Positions 37,241-49,503 of a DNA stretch of 64,000 nt are shown here, one piece after another (within the stretch, counting starts at the first letter, position 1; each line of letters begins with the position of its first letter). A program made the translations under genes and the position numbers. The notes beneath the pieces were generated by a model. The model searched no databases. It saw nothing but the letters and a program-made list of their open reading frames with translations, and was not told the origin of the DNA. Source of the DNA: Rhinopomastus cyanomelas (lineage: Eukaryota; Chordata; Aves; Bucerotiformes; Rhinopomastidae); contig VXBP01007525.1 in assembly GCA_013400115.1 (NCBI GenBank), positions 1 to 64,000 of the forward strand, written 5' to 3'.

Positions 37241-39405
37241 TATAATGAGTCCCTAGAGCATGTTTCATTGCAGGAGAATGAACACATTCTTCACTTGCGG
37301 TCAGTGAGATGTGGTTAATTTGAAATCACTTAAACTATTATATCTGTCAAGCGTGGTTATTTTATTTTCAATTCACATCAGTGTTTTAGTATGCATGTCA
37401 GTTACTGGGTTAAACTGGCAGATTAATTTCCAAGCATTCTGTTGTAATGCACTTCATCATTTGTCTTTACATGCAGGCTCCTGTTGAAAGTTAGAATGTT
37501 CCCATTAGGGTTTACTTCAGAGAAATCTATACTTTATATAAAGAGTCACGTGACAAACAAGATACACTGCGGAATGAAACCTGGCAAGATCAGTGGACTT
37601 CCAGCTTTTCTAATGGAAACACAGAATAGTGGGGTTTTTTTCATTGCTCCATCTTAACATCTAACTTTAACCTATTGGAAATGCTGTTTACATCATGACA
37701 CAGATTTTTGGCAATAAAAAAAATGCAATGAGTAGAGTCTCTGACATGTTTAGTTTTCTTCTGATACGTTCACAGATGGTGTAAAACTGCAGGCTTCTGT
37801 TCAGTGAGAGTAAATTCACAATTCACACTGTAAAACTGTTTGGGACTGCTTTGGATTTGTTTTCTTTTCAAAAATTATTATGGCTTGAAATGTATAAATG
37901 GGAAGAATTGGAAGATGCTGAAATACTGACTTACACAGCTACTAATAACAGGGTGCTCACAGAGAGAACTAGAGGAACGGCCAATGAGCTTTTTGTTATA
38001 GCAATATTGTACATATTACATGAATAAATTACATTGTTGCATTATGCAGCTGCTGCATCATCAGTTTAGAGAGCAGACTACGATCCTATATATTCAGAGA
38101 TGCAAGCTTATTATCTCTAAATCCACTTTGGTTACAGCCACAATATCATCCAAGCTGAACTGCTTTCATATAATGTACTGTGTACACCTCTGCATAATCA
38201 GGTACATGGCTCATAGGCAGACTGATGAGTTTAGTCGTCTAATCAAATTTACAAAAAAGAGTCTGCTTCTCTGGATCAGGCAGAATCTTTAACTTGGAAA
38301 GGTTATTAGGAAAACTATATTATCCGTAGCAATATAAATCTACATATGCTCTTAAAAATAATTTTTTATTTGAAAGATACTAGTAGAAAAATGTGCATTT
38401 ATATAGCGATGGTTCCTCTCACTGTAAAAAGAACGCACACAAACAAGTTTAAAATGTTTTCTTTCTATGTGACAATGATGACTACAGCTAGTGTTTGAAT
38501 GGCTTGGCAAAGACACTTCTTGAAATTCAGTTGGTTTTATTCCTCATCCCATCAAATAAAACACAAACCTTACTGTTCTCCACAGCTGCAAATGTTTGCA
38601 TAGGATTTGTAGATTCACATTTACATGTTTTATATATTGATGGAAATATCTTTGGTTAGACAAGTATTATGCTGTCATTTCTGCTTATTTACTAAACCCC
38701 TGTTTCTTTTCATTTTCACTTTTTACTTTGTGGAAAACATGTTCATTTCCACCGTTTTTGTTATTCCACTATTCTAAAACACATACATCCCCTTGTATCA
38801 CCCACCTGGGTCATTCTGGTCATCTTCTCAAGGAAAATCCTGCTCCTGGAGAAATCATTTGAGGCTTTTCAGCTAGCTTTCAGCTGAACAATGTTTATTT
38901 ACTGCTGGGCTCTTGCTGGATGAGGCTGTTTGTTGTCTGACTTTTCTACAGAGTTTTCGTAAGTGGTTTCTTTTAGAGGCCCCTGTAAGCTATCATAATC
39001 ATGGAGTTAAGGTGAGGATAAATGTATAGAGCTATATTTCTTTGCACATACGCAATAAAACTAGGTGTTTTATCACACACTTTTAGTCTAAGCAGTTTTA
39101 GAATAGAAGGGGCCAAAATAGCAGTCCAAATGTGGACACTGCTGTTTTGAACACTTGCAAGAGATACTAGATAAATGAAGATGCGTTTATTAGTAAGGGT
39201 ACTGGAAGAGCACTCAGGACTCACTGGGCTTCTGTCCACTAAAGCCTGTGGTCCAGCACTGATAGAATTAGAAAAGAAAACAAAAAGCTTTGAAGTAGTG
39301 TTTCCCCTGCATTTGGACAGGTTTCCAGCACGATGTAAGAAGCATTCGTGCTACACGTGAAAGAAGGAAGGGCATAATGAAAGTCTTAATTCAGCCATCA
39401 ACCAT

Positions 39406-39965
39406 ATCATAGAATCATCCAGGCTAGAAAACACCTTCAAGATCATTCAATTCAAGCATCGACCTAACTCTACCAAGCCCACCACTAAACCGTGTCCTTG
39501 AGCACCATATCTACACAACTTCTAAACTACCTACCTGGACAGCCTGTTCCGATGCTTGATGACCCTTTCAACAAAAAAACTTTTCCTAATGTGTAACCTG
39601 AACTTTCTCCAATGCAGCTTGAGGCCATTCGCTCTCGTTCTATCAGTCATTACTTGTGAGAAGAGACCAACTCCCACCTCTCTACCACCTGATTTCAGGT
39701 AATTCTAGAAAGCTACTATGATCTCCCCTCTGCCTCGCCCTCTTCAGACTAAACAGCCCCAGGTCTCTCAGCTGCTCCTCATAAGGCTTCTTCTCCAGAC
39801 CCTTCACCAAGCTTGCTGCCTTTCTTTGGATCCTCTACAGCACCTCAATATTCTTGTCATACTGACGTACTCAGAACTACACACAGTACTTGAGGAGTGG
39901 CCTCACCAGTGCCACGTACAGGCAGACAATCACTTCTCTACTCCTACTGGCTACACTATGTCAGC
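39406..39965 (-). mobile_element. CR1 LINE, 560 bp, ORF2 end and tail
   Basis: A long minus-strand copy. The left end ATCATAGAATCATCCAGGCT is the tail in reverse complement. ACCTGGACAGCCTGTTCC marks the ORF2 C-terminus. TTCAGACTAAACAGCCCCAG, CTTCACCAAGCTTGCTGCC and CACACAGTACTTGAGGAGTGG mark progressively more 5' coding regions, the last being the VRPHLEYC segment. The frame is broken by several indels, and the plus-strand frames over it (39718-40098, 39890-40081) are shadows. It fades out near CTGGCTACACTATG. Moderate age. Confidence 0.92.
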
Positions 39966-42900
39966 ATATGTCATATGTCATTCCCTTTCCTCCAGAAAGA
40001 AGGACAGAAATACACTTTTGCTTGTCATTATTGAAAAATATGGTTTCCCATATAAATATCAAAACATTCTACAATGTTTAATCTTCCTTAAACTTTAGGC
40101 TAGGACAGAATTAGTCCTGCACCTTCTCTGCCGTTGCTATGAAATGCTAGCGGTTCATAGCTACTTAGCAATCATGTATATCCTACTGAAGCTGGGAAGA
40201 CATACCTAAATCCTAAATAAAACTCCAGCATACAGTGAAGATACTCTATGTTATTATTATCAGGTCATATGATTTGGTCCTGCTGCTAGGTCTTTTTTGT
40301 CCATATATCTAAAAGTGAAGATCACAAATTTGAATATAGGCTGTCCCTATAATTGACTTTTTGCCTTTTGTGACTTACTGAAACCATATGATATTGTTTC
40401 CATTATCCACATAAGAAAAAAAAATGCTTCAAGATTTTCAGAGATACTTTTGTGTGAAAATGTGTTTGACCAAATGTTCCTGGAGAGGGGATAAGTGGGG
40501 TGAGAAATGCAAATTTGTTAATGCGGGTGGCAGTATTCATGAATCTCAGGGGAGATATACTTGACAAGAATGAAAATTGTCCTGCATTTATAGGTAAAAC
40601 TGTCAAGGACCATCAGTGATCTACTTCCAAACCCAAATCTATTCAAGTGACAAAGTACAGATCTCAGTCTTTTCTCAGTATATACCTAATATTTTCAAGA
40701 AAATAAAGAAAAGCTATGTGAAAAACCAGTTTTAATCCTTTCATAGAATGGAAGGGTATAGCATTTTCCAGAGCTAATGCTGAAAATGTTCTGTCTATTT
40801 GAGAGGGAAACTGTTGCACATCTTATTGCATGTTATTGTATGTAAAAAAGGGACGTTTAAATTGGAAAAGGAATCATCTAGGTGAAATGCTGCCAAAGGG
40901 ATAAAACAGCATTGATATATGTATCTGCATGTGAAGGTGTGTAATGTACACATCTATATGCACAAATGTGTATCTATATAAAAAGCGATGCTGTAGCATA
41001 AACTATTTTTCAGTTTATTTTCTGCAAAGCCTTAAGTTTATGCAGCAAAACATTGAACAGATTTCTGCAATTATACTATGGCATTTCAAGCAAATTTGGT
41101 CCCAAATAATGTTGCTATGGGAAAGGAAGATGTTTTGTCTTTTTGTGGAGCAAGCCAGAACACAGTCACTTTTTGACCATGGTCATAACTGGATATGAAA
41201 CATTTTGATTGAAAATATTATTTCAAGCAAATGAGAATATCTTTCAGAATAGAACTGACTAGACAACCCTAGCTTAACTTTTATCCCATGTGAACTAAAA
41301 AGGCAATCAGTGTAAAGGTAATGGCTGATCTCTGTGTGTCTCTTTGTAGTCAGTAACCAGTACAGAAAATGTAAAGTTGATTTTTTTTAATCAGTTCCTG
41401 AACATAACAAAAAAAGAGTTGGAATACATGTTCCCTGAGGTTACTGGAGTAAAACAGTTAATATGTGAGGTTTTCTTCTTCCAAGCTGTAGTAAGAGGTG
41501 GAGATCCCATATGGACAACTAGCACAAAGAAAGCTAACAGGAATGAAAAAGAAAATAAAAAAATGAGAAAACCCCAAAAACCAGACTGTGTAAGCGTAAT
41601 ATACAGGGAAATAAGATTGAAAGAACCCATCAACATTGCTAGTGTTGAGGAACAGACAGCAGGGAGTTACTGCCTGCTAACCATGTGTACTAATGTCAAA
41701 GAACCTTTAAAAAATGTCATCTGTGGCATGGAATGATCTCTGTCTAGATCTGAAAGACAGCAGCAGATTGTTTTTAGAGAAAGAAAAGGTGTCAGCAGAA
41801 AGGAAGGCATACACACACATGGAAACATTTGCTGTAAGAAGCCACTTGAAAAACAACCAAGGAGTTGAGTGGAAGAAACATCTGTGAAACATGCAGCAGA
41901 CCACCACTAGAGCTTCAGAGAGGTGGGAACAGAAAGGAGTACACAAGCAGCGTTGGACATAGCATTTCACCAGAACAACCAGGAGATGTTGTCGGTACTT
42001 TCAAGAAAATCCAGCATGTTGTGAGTCTAGGGGAAAATATATTTTGTCCTGCTTGTGAAGGGGCAAAGCAGTACTCCTTACACTTTGGAAAAAGCAAACA
42101 AGTCAATGCTCAGTGACCAAAGCCAATTAAGGAGTGTTACCTTTAAAAAGACATTGTACTTTTCAGGGCGTATATATATTGGCAATTCTGCTTACCAGGA
42201 TCAAGATATTTTGTGTTCTCTGGTTTCTTCTTTTAATAACCCTAATTGCACTGTCTCGATCAGTATTAGATTAAGGGAATGAAAATTGCCAACAGTGAAA
42301 TACTACTGTGCAGTTTTGGGTTCAGTGTAAGCCGATATGATGTGTAACATCAATTATTTTATTCCTTTTAGTTGTCTGGCCTTAAGTTTGTCCCTTAAGT
42401 CTTTCTTTTTTTTTCAGTTGACAGAAGACAGCAAAGACTACCTCTGGTATCTTCATTTATTCCTCATGAAGACATCAGTCTAGGTGCAAAATAACCTGTC
42501 TTTAACCTGGATTAAAAAGAAAGCATTGATCAGGAGAAATTTTACTTATCTGAGTTTGAAACATTTATTTCAAAAACCTGTAATGACTTTTCAGCACTGC
42601 CAAGAGATGATGCTGGAGAGGATATTTTGCTAGGGAACTGTTACAGGCAGTAACACTATGGAAAGCCCACATGCTACTCAAAGACCTCTTAAGAAGGTCA
42701 CATAAAAGATAAACATAATGTAACTGATTTCTGTCAGATCATCTTCCCATTTGCTCATTGAAGACAAAAACTATGCATAGTACTTTGAACTGACTGATGA
42801 TCTTGCTGCTTATTAACTGCTCTGAAGGTGACTTTAGTAAAAGATATTGAAGGCAAGAGACTGGATGGATCATTCCTACCAGGGTAAAGACTAAGCAAAG

Positions 42901-44869
42901 CTTCTACTCCTCACAAAGAGATATTCTCTTGTTCTTACACAACAGGTTAATTGCATCACTGAAGAGAGAATAATATCGAGGAGATAAAAATACTGTATAC
43001 TTTAATGTTCTAAAACACACATACACATTTTAATGAAACTCAAGGGCATTTTTCCAAAATAATTCTTTAAGTTAACTATAAAATGCTGCCTTTTATTTGC
43101 TTTCTCCACAGGGGGTTTTTTGTGTATTTTTTGTGAAACCATGGAAAAATCCATTTCTTCTAGTGAAACAGAAAATGTAAATGGCCACCTGAATGTAAAA
43201 AGAAGATGATAAAAGAAGAAAGATTTCTCAGAAAGAAGCAATGTCTATCTGCAAGTTCCAGGTAACTCTTCTGAGCTCAGTAGCTACAAAAGATTGCTTC
43301 TAATTAAACACAGTGAATTTATTAGTTTTTAAGAACTTATGATTGAAGAATTTTGACTGAATAAAAAGCTTGCCTTCTTTGTACAACTTTCTTATCATCA
43401 GTTGTTAATGAGTTTTCATATTATCGAACAAAATCTATCTGTAAGAAAAATAATCCCTACTTTTTATTACTTTTTCATTTTTATTATTTAATTTTTTATT
43501 ACTTTTTAAATTTTTTATTTAATATTAAGCTGATGTAGATTTACTTAAATTACTTACATCATTGTTTATTATATAAACTATACCTGCCCTGCACCCTTTA
43601 ACGCATCTGAAATTGATAACTGCACTAAGTGAGTAGGTAACAAGGCAAGGTGAAGCCCAAGGGTGTTGGATCATCAGACCACTGGTTGTGACCCACAGAA
43701 ATCAGTCTGCTTTCAAAGAGGGGTATGTCATCTCATACATCTAAACCTTAATCCAAAAGCCTGGCAGTGCGTACTGGTCTTGACAGGTACTGAGCCAGCT
43801 TGCTGCTTGGCAGATTAAAAAGGAATGCCTCCTGGAGATTAGAAGGCTTGGCACAGCAAGAACACAGAGGTCAAACTATGGTGCTTGCCAGCCCAAAAAG
43901 ATTCTCTCATTTTCCCACTCTATTGCTGCTCCCTGGATAAGCATTTTTGGCCTTTTGCCTTGGTTTGAAGGCAAGACTTGCTAGAATTTAGCCTTAGGGA
44001 CATGCTTTACTGTTGAAGGTCAAGCTACATTTTGACTGTTGTGAAGCCCTTATATGGTAAGGTCATATTCTTTCTCATTAGGGCTGATCTCAAAGCTCTG
44101 AGAGAGCCTGGGACATCATCAAGAGTGGATATTTTCCCACACCTTGCCGAGACTAATTTCTGGTGGATTTCATATTCCAGTTTCATGAAATACAGATAAT
44201 ATTCCCTGAGACAGTAGCAGACTAGAATGTAAATATTTCATTTCTAATATTATTTCAAGACACAAATGTTTGGATTTGCTCCCAGTAAGATACTTTCTTG
44301 ACTTCTACATGTTATTCATATGCTTAATTTTATTAATCATGTATATTTTTAAACTGGAACTACACTAATACTGTTGACACCAGACTTATTGAAATGCTTT
44401 TCATTGTCAGTGAAACAGCAGATTCTAAAGAAACAATCCTATTGCAATTTTTCTAACCAATTTTACTTGTCATGCATCAGTGGCTGTTTATTGTTTAGTT
44501 TTTCTAGAGCTAATATCAGTATTGCTGTCATGCTTTTCTGCTCTCCCTTTGCCTTTCTGTTCCTCAGTGACTCACTGTCTCATCATCACACACTCCTAAG
44601 TACCTGACACTCTGCAATTAGTCCACTGTTTCCTACCATATTTTGTGGATCTGCTCAAATCCAAGGCTTCAGCAACTGCACAGGAAAGCTTTTACACCAT
44701 TTTCTGGCTCATACAGAAGTTTGGGTATTGCTACTGTGTAATATAACTTTACTTCAAGCCAGGCTTTTGAGGACAGTGTAATTTAAAAAGTCACACTACA
44801 CAACTTTTGCCAGAGCCTTTCTTCATCTTCTTGACATCTTTTATGAAATCAAGATATCTTAGAACCGAC
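39966..44869. other. Unique sequence, no gene seen
   Basis: 4.9 kb without a recognised repeat apart from an AT low-complexity patch at 43455. A 119-codon plus-strand frame at 41377-41736 has no domain, although an acceptor-like TTTTTTTAATCAG precedes codons near 41394. I do not call it a gene. Confidence 0.5.
43455..43530. repeat. AT-rich low-complexity patch
   Basis: Runs of T and A in units like TTTTTATTACTTTTT and TTTTTATTTAA make up almost the whole segment. This is degraded simple sequence. Confidence 0.8.
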
Positions 44870-44915
44870 CATAGAATCATAGAATCATTAGGGATTGGAA
44901 GGGACCTCGAAAGAT
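44870..44915 (-). mobile_element. CR1 tail, left arm of an inverted CR1 structure
   Basis: CATAGAATCATAGAATCATT and then GGGATTGGAAGGGACCTC are the last 45 bases of the CR1 tail type seen at 13842, in reverse complement. It abuts a plus-strand CR1 body directly at 44916 with no intervening sequence, so the two together form a head-inverted arrangement. Confidence 0.85.
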
Positions 44916-45420
44916 AATGAACATGAGCCAGCAGTGTGCCAAGGTGGCCAAGAAGGCCAATGGCATCCTGGCCTGTATCAGAAACGGCGTGACCAGTAGG
45001 AGCAGGAAGGTGATTGTGCCCCTGTACTCGGCCCTTGTGAGACCGCACCTCGAGTACTGTGTCCAGTTTTGGTCACCACAGTACAGGAAGGACATTGAGG
45101 TGCTGGAGCAAGTTCCAAGAAGGGCAACCAAGTTGGTGAAGGGGCTGGAGGACATGCCCTATGAGGAGAGGCTGAGGGAGCTGGGGTTGTTCAGTCTGGA
45201 GAAGAGAAGACTGAGAGGGGACCTTATTGCCCTCTACAACTACCTAAAAGGAGGTTGTAGCAAGGCTGGTGTTGGTCTCTTCTCTCCAATTAGTGATGAT
45301 AGGATGAGGGGAAATGGCCTCAAGTTACGTCAGGGGAGGTTTAGATTGGCTGTTACAAGGAAATTCTTTACTGAGAGGGTTATTAGATACTGGAATGGAT
45401 TGCCCAGGGAGGTGGTGATA
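44916..45420 (+). mobile_element. Young CR1 ORF2 fragment without its 3' end
   Basis: An open frame from 44917 (about 168 CR1 codons, running on to 45441 in flanking DNA) covers the ORF2 region downstream of the reverse transcriptase catalytic core. It includes MSQQCAKVAKKANGILACI, YSALVRPHLEYCVQFWSP, RATKLVKGLEDMPYEERL, EKRRLRGDLIALYNYLKGG and WNGLPREVV. The protein matches the minus-strand copy at 60876 in roughly nine of ten residues, and the frame has no stop or shift, so the copy is young. The sequence stops abruptly after GGAGGTGGTGATA, before the ORF2 stop, and the 3' untranslated region is absent. The frame cannot give a working enzyme. Confidence 0.93.
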
Positions 45421-46241
45421 AGAGTAAATTCACTGCTCTAAACTTGTACTTTTTTGAAAATTGCCTTTGCTTCCTACCACCTGATATTCTCATTAAGATT
45501 GCTTGACATTTCTGAATTCAAATATGCTATACTTCCACTTTACTACATTTTAAATGTCCTATTCCTTCAAAATTATTTCATTTTACTCCCCTGTGTTTCT
45601 TACACTTGCTACTAGTGTCTAAAGCAGAAAAATACCTCATCCAATGGTTGCAAAAGAAAATGTACTACATGCAAAATCATTCTACACAAAATGTTGTTTT
45701 GACAAAAGGTGGTAATACAGAAAGTACTGGAAAGACTAACATGCTCCAAAACATTGCATCTTCGATAAAATGTAATTAATACAGAGAAAAGTATCTGCAA
45801 TACTAGGAATGAAACAAAACTGGGAAATAAATGCATTGAATTAGTGTCTAAAGGTTTTAGTTTGAGGGGGGTTTCTGTGGTGTGATGTGGACACCATTGC
45901 ACTACATAAAAAAGTAGCTGAAACTGTAGAGGACACAGGAACTTGGTTATTAAAAAGAGTGAACTACTCTAGTCTCTGTTCTTTAAGACAGAGAATAATT
46001 AAAAGGCAAATGAGGGTCTCAGAAGGCTGTAAGTCTCTACGAAGTAAGTGGGAAAAAGCATGCACACCTGAAGGCTGGGTTTGCCCTAAGCAAGAGAATC
46101 TCACTGAGTCAAATCACTCTGCAAAGGCACCACAAAGAATCAAGGCTTCTGCAGTCCTTGAGTTCATGTCAGCCTCAGAGAGAGAAAGCAGAAAGAAAAG
46201 CAAAGGATGGCCCAAGTAGGAATGGAGGAGAAATATCTTTT
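45421..46241. other. Unique sequence, no gene seen
   Basis: Frames of 96 and 110 codons on opposite strands (45612-45902, 45887-46219) show no recognisable domain. Confidence 0.45.
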
Positions 46242-46322
46242 ACCTAGGCGATCCTGCTGTGGCAGGAGAATTGGACAAGATGATCTTGCAAGGTCCCTTC
46301 CAATCCCTAATGATTCTATGAT
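46242..46322 (+). mobile_element. Short CR1 tail, second module only
   Basis: It begins at CCTAGGCGATCCTGCTGTGG, inside the spacer of the duplicated-tail CR1 type, and runs through CCCTTCCAATCCCTAATGAT to a single terminal ATTCTATGATC. The insertion retains only about 80 bp of the element. Confidence 0.88.
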
Positions 46323-47729
46323 CATTGCAGACACTAATTACAGAAGGCATGAAAAAAAATGTTTTGTGTAAGTTCTTAGAAAGGAACAAGGCAGATTTCA
46401 GAGGGAAAATATCATTTTATAGTGTATTGTTGCTAATGCAAAAGAGAAACAGGACTGACAAGGCATCCCATCTTCCTTCTGTAAGAGATAAATACATTTT
46501 CTTGATTTTCTTCTACAATCAGCATTTAGTCAGGTGTTAAACACAACAACTCAAAGTGATTTCGTTGTCTCCTCCAGATCAGAAGGGATACATTCTTTGA
46601 GTACTCAATGTTGCACTAAATTAAGGGTGTGCTGTGAATGAGTCAAGCTCCTCCAGTTAGATTTAAAGGAAAAGAGACATGATTAAAATGATGTGGCATC
46701 CATTAGGTGAATTGTGGTGACTGTGGCACTGATGCAGCTAGCAAGACTCTAAGCTGACATCAAAGAAAAAAAAAAAAATCAGCAGAAATGACAGCAGCAG
46801 CTGCAGCATCCGCCTCTAAATTAGGATGCATTTCAAAGTCTGGACTCAACTGCTAAGCAGTATAAAGACCCAGGAGGAAGGCTTCCCGAGAAAAAGAGTT
46901 AGATTTCTAACCTAAGACATCAAAGTAACACATGCTTAGAAGAGCAATAAATGCATGTGGCACACATTCACATGTTGCCTAATTGCAGTGGGCTCATGAA
47001 GCCAAGAGAAACCTTCAGCTGATTCTGACTTTCAGAAAGGGTTTGAGTCCTTTTTGAATGCAGAAAGCTGACACAAATTAGTGGCAGATTAGAGTCTGGC
47101 ATTGTGATAATATATCCCACAATTTCAAAAGATGGCCATTTTTCGTAGCACAAGATTCCTTCAAAACACTGAACCCCATACATAATTTGCACATCTACCA
47201 GCTTACAGCATATTCATGACAACATAATAAACCAAGAAAACCTTTCTTTCAAAACACAGAAATAACAATTCAGAAATAGATAGAAAGCTACTAGTTTAAC
47301 TGTTAATTTACTTACATACCAGCCAATCATACTTGTGGGAAAAGTGAGAAATACATAATTCCATGAAATACATTACTGAATGGTTTAACATTAAAAATCA
47401 TCAATTTGGGAGAAGCATCCTTGTGTTTGTATGCATTTTTACTCTAGTTTTTCAATAAATTTAGGAATATTATTTACTTCATTTTTCGTTATGAACAGAT
47501 TTATTAAGAAATAATGGAAAATAAACCTAAATATCTGGATCTTAAATTTGTTATGTACACCAAAACATTCTACAAATATTTGCATATGTTCAGAGATCTA
47601 GGGATATTATTTGATTTCTTTTTCTCTTTTGTGAAGGCTGACAGTTGAAACGGAGTTATTCACACAAGATATTAAATTTCCTATGAAATTGCAGGGCAAC
47701 GATTGATTTGCAAGCCAATTCAAACTTAC
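46323..47729. other. Unique sequence with a poly-A run
   Basis: No repeat family or exon is recognised. A poly-A run lies at 46766 and a short CAG-rich string lies near 46790. Confidence 0.5.
46766..46778. repeat. Poly-A run
   Basis: Thirteen consecutive A bases, followed by TCAGCAGAAATGACAGCAGC. It is simple sequence. Confidence 0.85.
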
Positions 47730-47819
47730 AGAATCACAGAACGTTAGGAATTGGAAGGGACCTTGAAAGATTATCTAGTCCAATTCCCCTGCCAGAGCAA
47801 GACCACCTAGACCAAGTCG
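47730..47819 (-). mobile_element. Short CR1 tail, second module only
   Basis: The reverse complement of the duplicated-tail CR1 type: GAATCACAGAACGTTAGGAA, TATCTAGTCCAATTCCCCTG, then CACCTAGACCAAGTC, where it stops within the spacer. It is 90 bp long and non-coding. Several substitutions distinguish it from the copy at 55635. Confidence 0.9.
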
Positions 47820-49255
47820 ACACCTTACTCACTCTTTTTTTATAAGTATGAACAAGTGTGTAGCAGAAACAAACAAAATAACAGATAGAAAACATGAAAA
47901 ATCATTCTCTGCAAACTTCTAAATCTTTCTTATATAGCTTTAAATTAATAGACTTTTGCAAAGGGTTAAAGCTGTAAGCAGCAGCAATCATCTACAGTGC
48001 ACTATCTTAACTTGTGCATTAAGAAAAACAATTCCACCAGAAATGATGCAATAACCCTAACACAGTGGCATTATTACTCATGAAGTAATATTGCTTTTTA
48101 TGCTTATAGACTTCTACCAGTTTAAATGAATCCATTCAAGGATATCAACATCATATACAGTGGTACAGCAGTTATCATCAAAACAATCAGAGACACTAAA
48201 AAAAGAAAAAGCCCCTAAATGTGCAGTGCTCTAGGGAAGGAAGAAACCTAAATGTCCATACATATGTTGTACTTGAGTGAGATGTGCTATGTCACTCAAG
48301 AATCAATTGCTAAAATATATCTGTTGAAACAATTCGTTTAGAAACAAAAATGACTCAGAAGCTAACACTTCAAACACTCCTGGAAGGACACAAAAGAATA
48401 TGGCATAAATTAAAGCCAGATACCAGTTTTAAATTTTCCAGATTTTGTCATTTGTGCAGTCTACTTAGCATCATGTGAAGTGATTCCGTACAATGAGGTA
48501 AAAGGGAAATCCACGCCCTATCTGGGAGCCATGCAGAGGAGCCTGGAGGGGTTATGCAGCAGGTACCAAGGGTTGTGTGCAAAAGGACTCTCAAAGTGCA
48601 AGAATCATCATAGCACTTCCTAAATTAATTGTGACTACTTGAGTTCATTGACCTGTGTTTCAAGCACTAAACTCAACTCAGAACTAGAGGGATTTACCAG
48701 TGCTTCATCAGACCACTTTTTATTCTTTGTTTTGTCTCACTTTGTCTTTGAAAGTAACTTATTAAATACTAATTTTTAGTGAGAATTTTGGAGAAGGGAT
48801 TTTTTTTAAAAATCTCAGTGACTGTGGCTCTCAGAAAGGGGTGAGAACTTGTAATGAAGACATGATGAACACTAAGAATAACACAAGATAAAATACTTAA
48901 GTGGTTGTCTCAATAAACAATTTCTTGGTTTAGAAATTATAAAGGTGAAAGATTTTTCCTGTGAAAGACAAAAGACCATAAAAGGCCAAACTCAGCACAA
49001 CATCCTTTATCAATAAAACATAAAAATACTGTTTTCGTTGAGTGTTCGGCTAAGGCTGAATGTTTGTGAAGTTATACACTAATACGTGCCTCTAATTCAT
49101 TTCCAGCTTTTCTGACCTAGAATACTGGTATTTGCAAAGGGACGTCTTTTGTTGTACTTTTGAAGAATTCTAATAATCGGAGTGTTTTGGAGAGGACCTG
49201 CTCATTTCCCTCATTAAGAAATCTATCCAATTGGCATTGGTCTTAGATCTATACT
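47820..49255. other. Unique sequence, no gene seen
   Basis: AT-rich sequence without a recognised repeat. A slightly G+C-richer segment at 48500-48600 has no open frame. Confidence 0.5.
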
Positions 49256-49320
49256 CTTTAACTCCTTCACCAACCTTGTTGCATGTGTTTGGGTCTCCTC
49301 CGGCACCTCAGTATTTGCCT
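49256..49320 (-). mobile_element. CR1 body fragment, inverted arm
   Basis: AACTCCTTCACCAACCTTGT and then CTCCGGCACCTCAGTATTTG are the reverse complement of the CR1 segment encoding E-VLE-VQRRATKLVKG. Only about 65 bp are present. It directly adjoins a plus-strand CR1 3' end at 49321, in inverted orientation. Confidence 0.75.
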
Positions 49321-49503
49321 CAACGGAATAGGCTGCCCAGATAGATTGTGAAGTTGACTTCTCTAGAGACCTTCACAAACTGCCTGAACACATTTTTGTG
49401 TTGTTTGCTGTAAGTGATCCTGCTTTGGTGGAGAGTGGGAGTCGATGACCTACAGCAGCTCCCTACAACCTCTACTAATCCGTATTTTTGTGATTCTATG
49501 ATT
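49321..49503 (+). mobile_element. CR1 LINE 3' end, sense arm
   Basis: Starting at AACGGAATAGGCTGCCCAG, this is the ORF2 C-terminus and tail: ACTTCTCTAGAGACCTTCAC, GTGATCCTGCTTTGGTGG, GGAGTCGATGACC and a terminal TTGTGATTCTATGATT. The frame is not preserved. With the inverted arm to the left it makes a complete-looking 5'-inverted insertion. Confidence 0.88.

Larger units (their letters stand above)
33577..39405. other. 5.8 kb of unique AT-rich sequence
   Basis: No CR1, LTR or exon is recognised. Simple sequences include a (TTTTG)n run at 35739 and a poly-A run at 36808. Small direct repeats lie at 36144 and 37208. Open frames reach 91 codons without domains. Confidence 0.5.

Noticed and set aside
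39718..40098. 126-codon plus-strand frame
   Set aside because: Its first 250 bp are the antisense of a CR1 copy, so it is a shadow.
40740..40762. TCATAGAATGGAAGGGTATAG, CR1-tail-like string
   Set aside because: Single short match, flanks unrelated to CR1.
41377..41736. 119-codon plus-strand frame preceded by an acceptor-like pyrimidine tract
   Set aside because: The codons resemble no family and there is no matching donor; low-complexity AAAGAAAATAAAAAAATG inflates its length.
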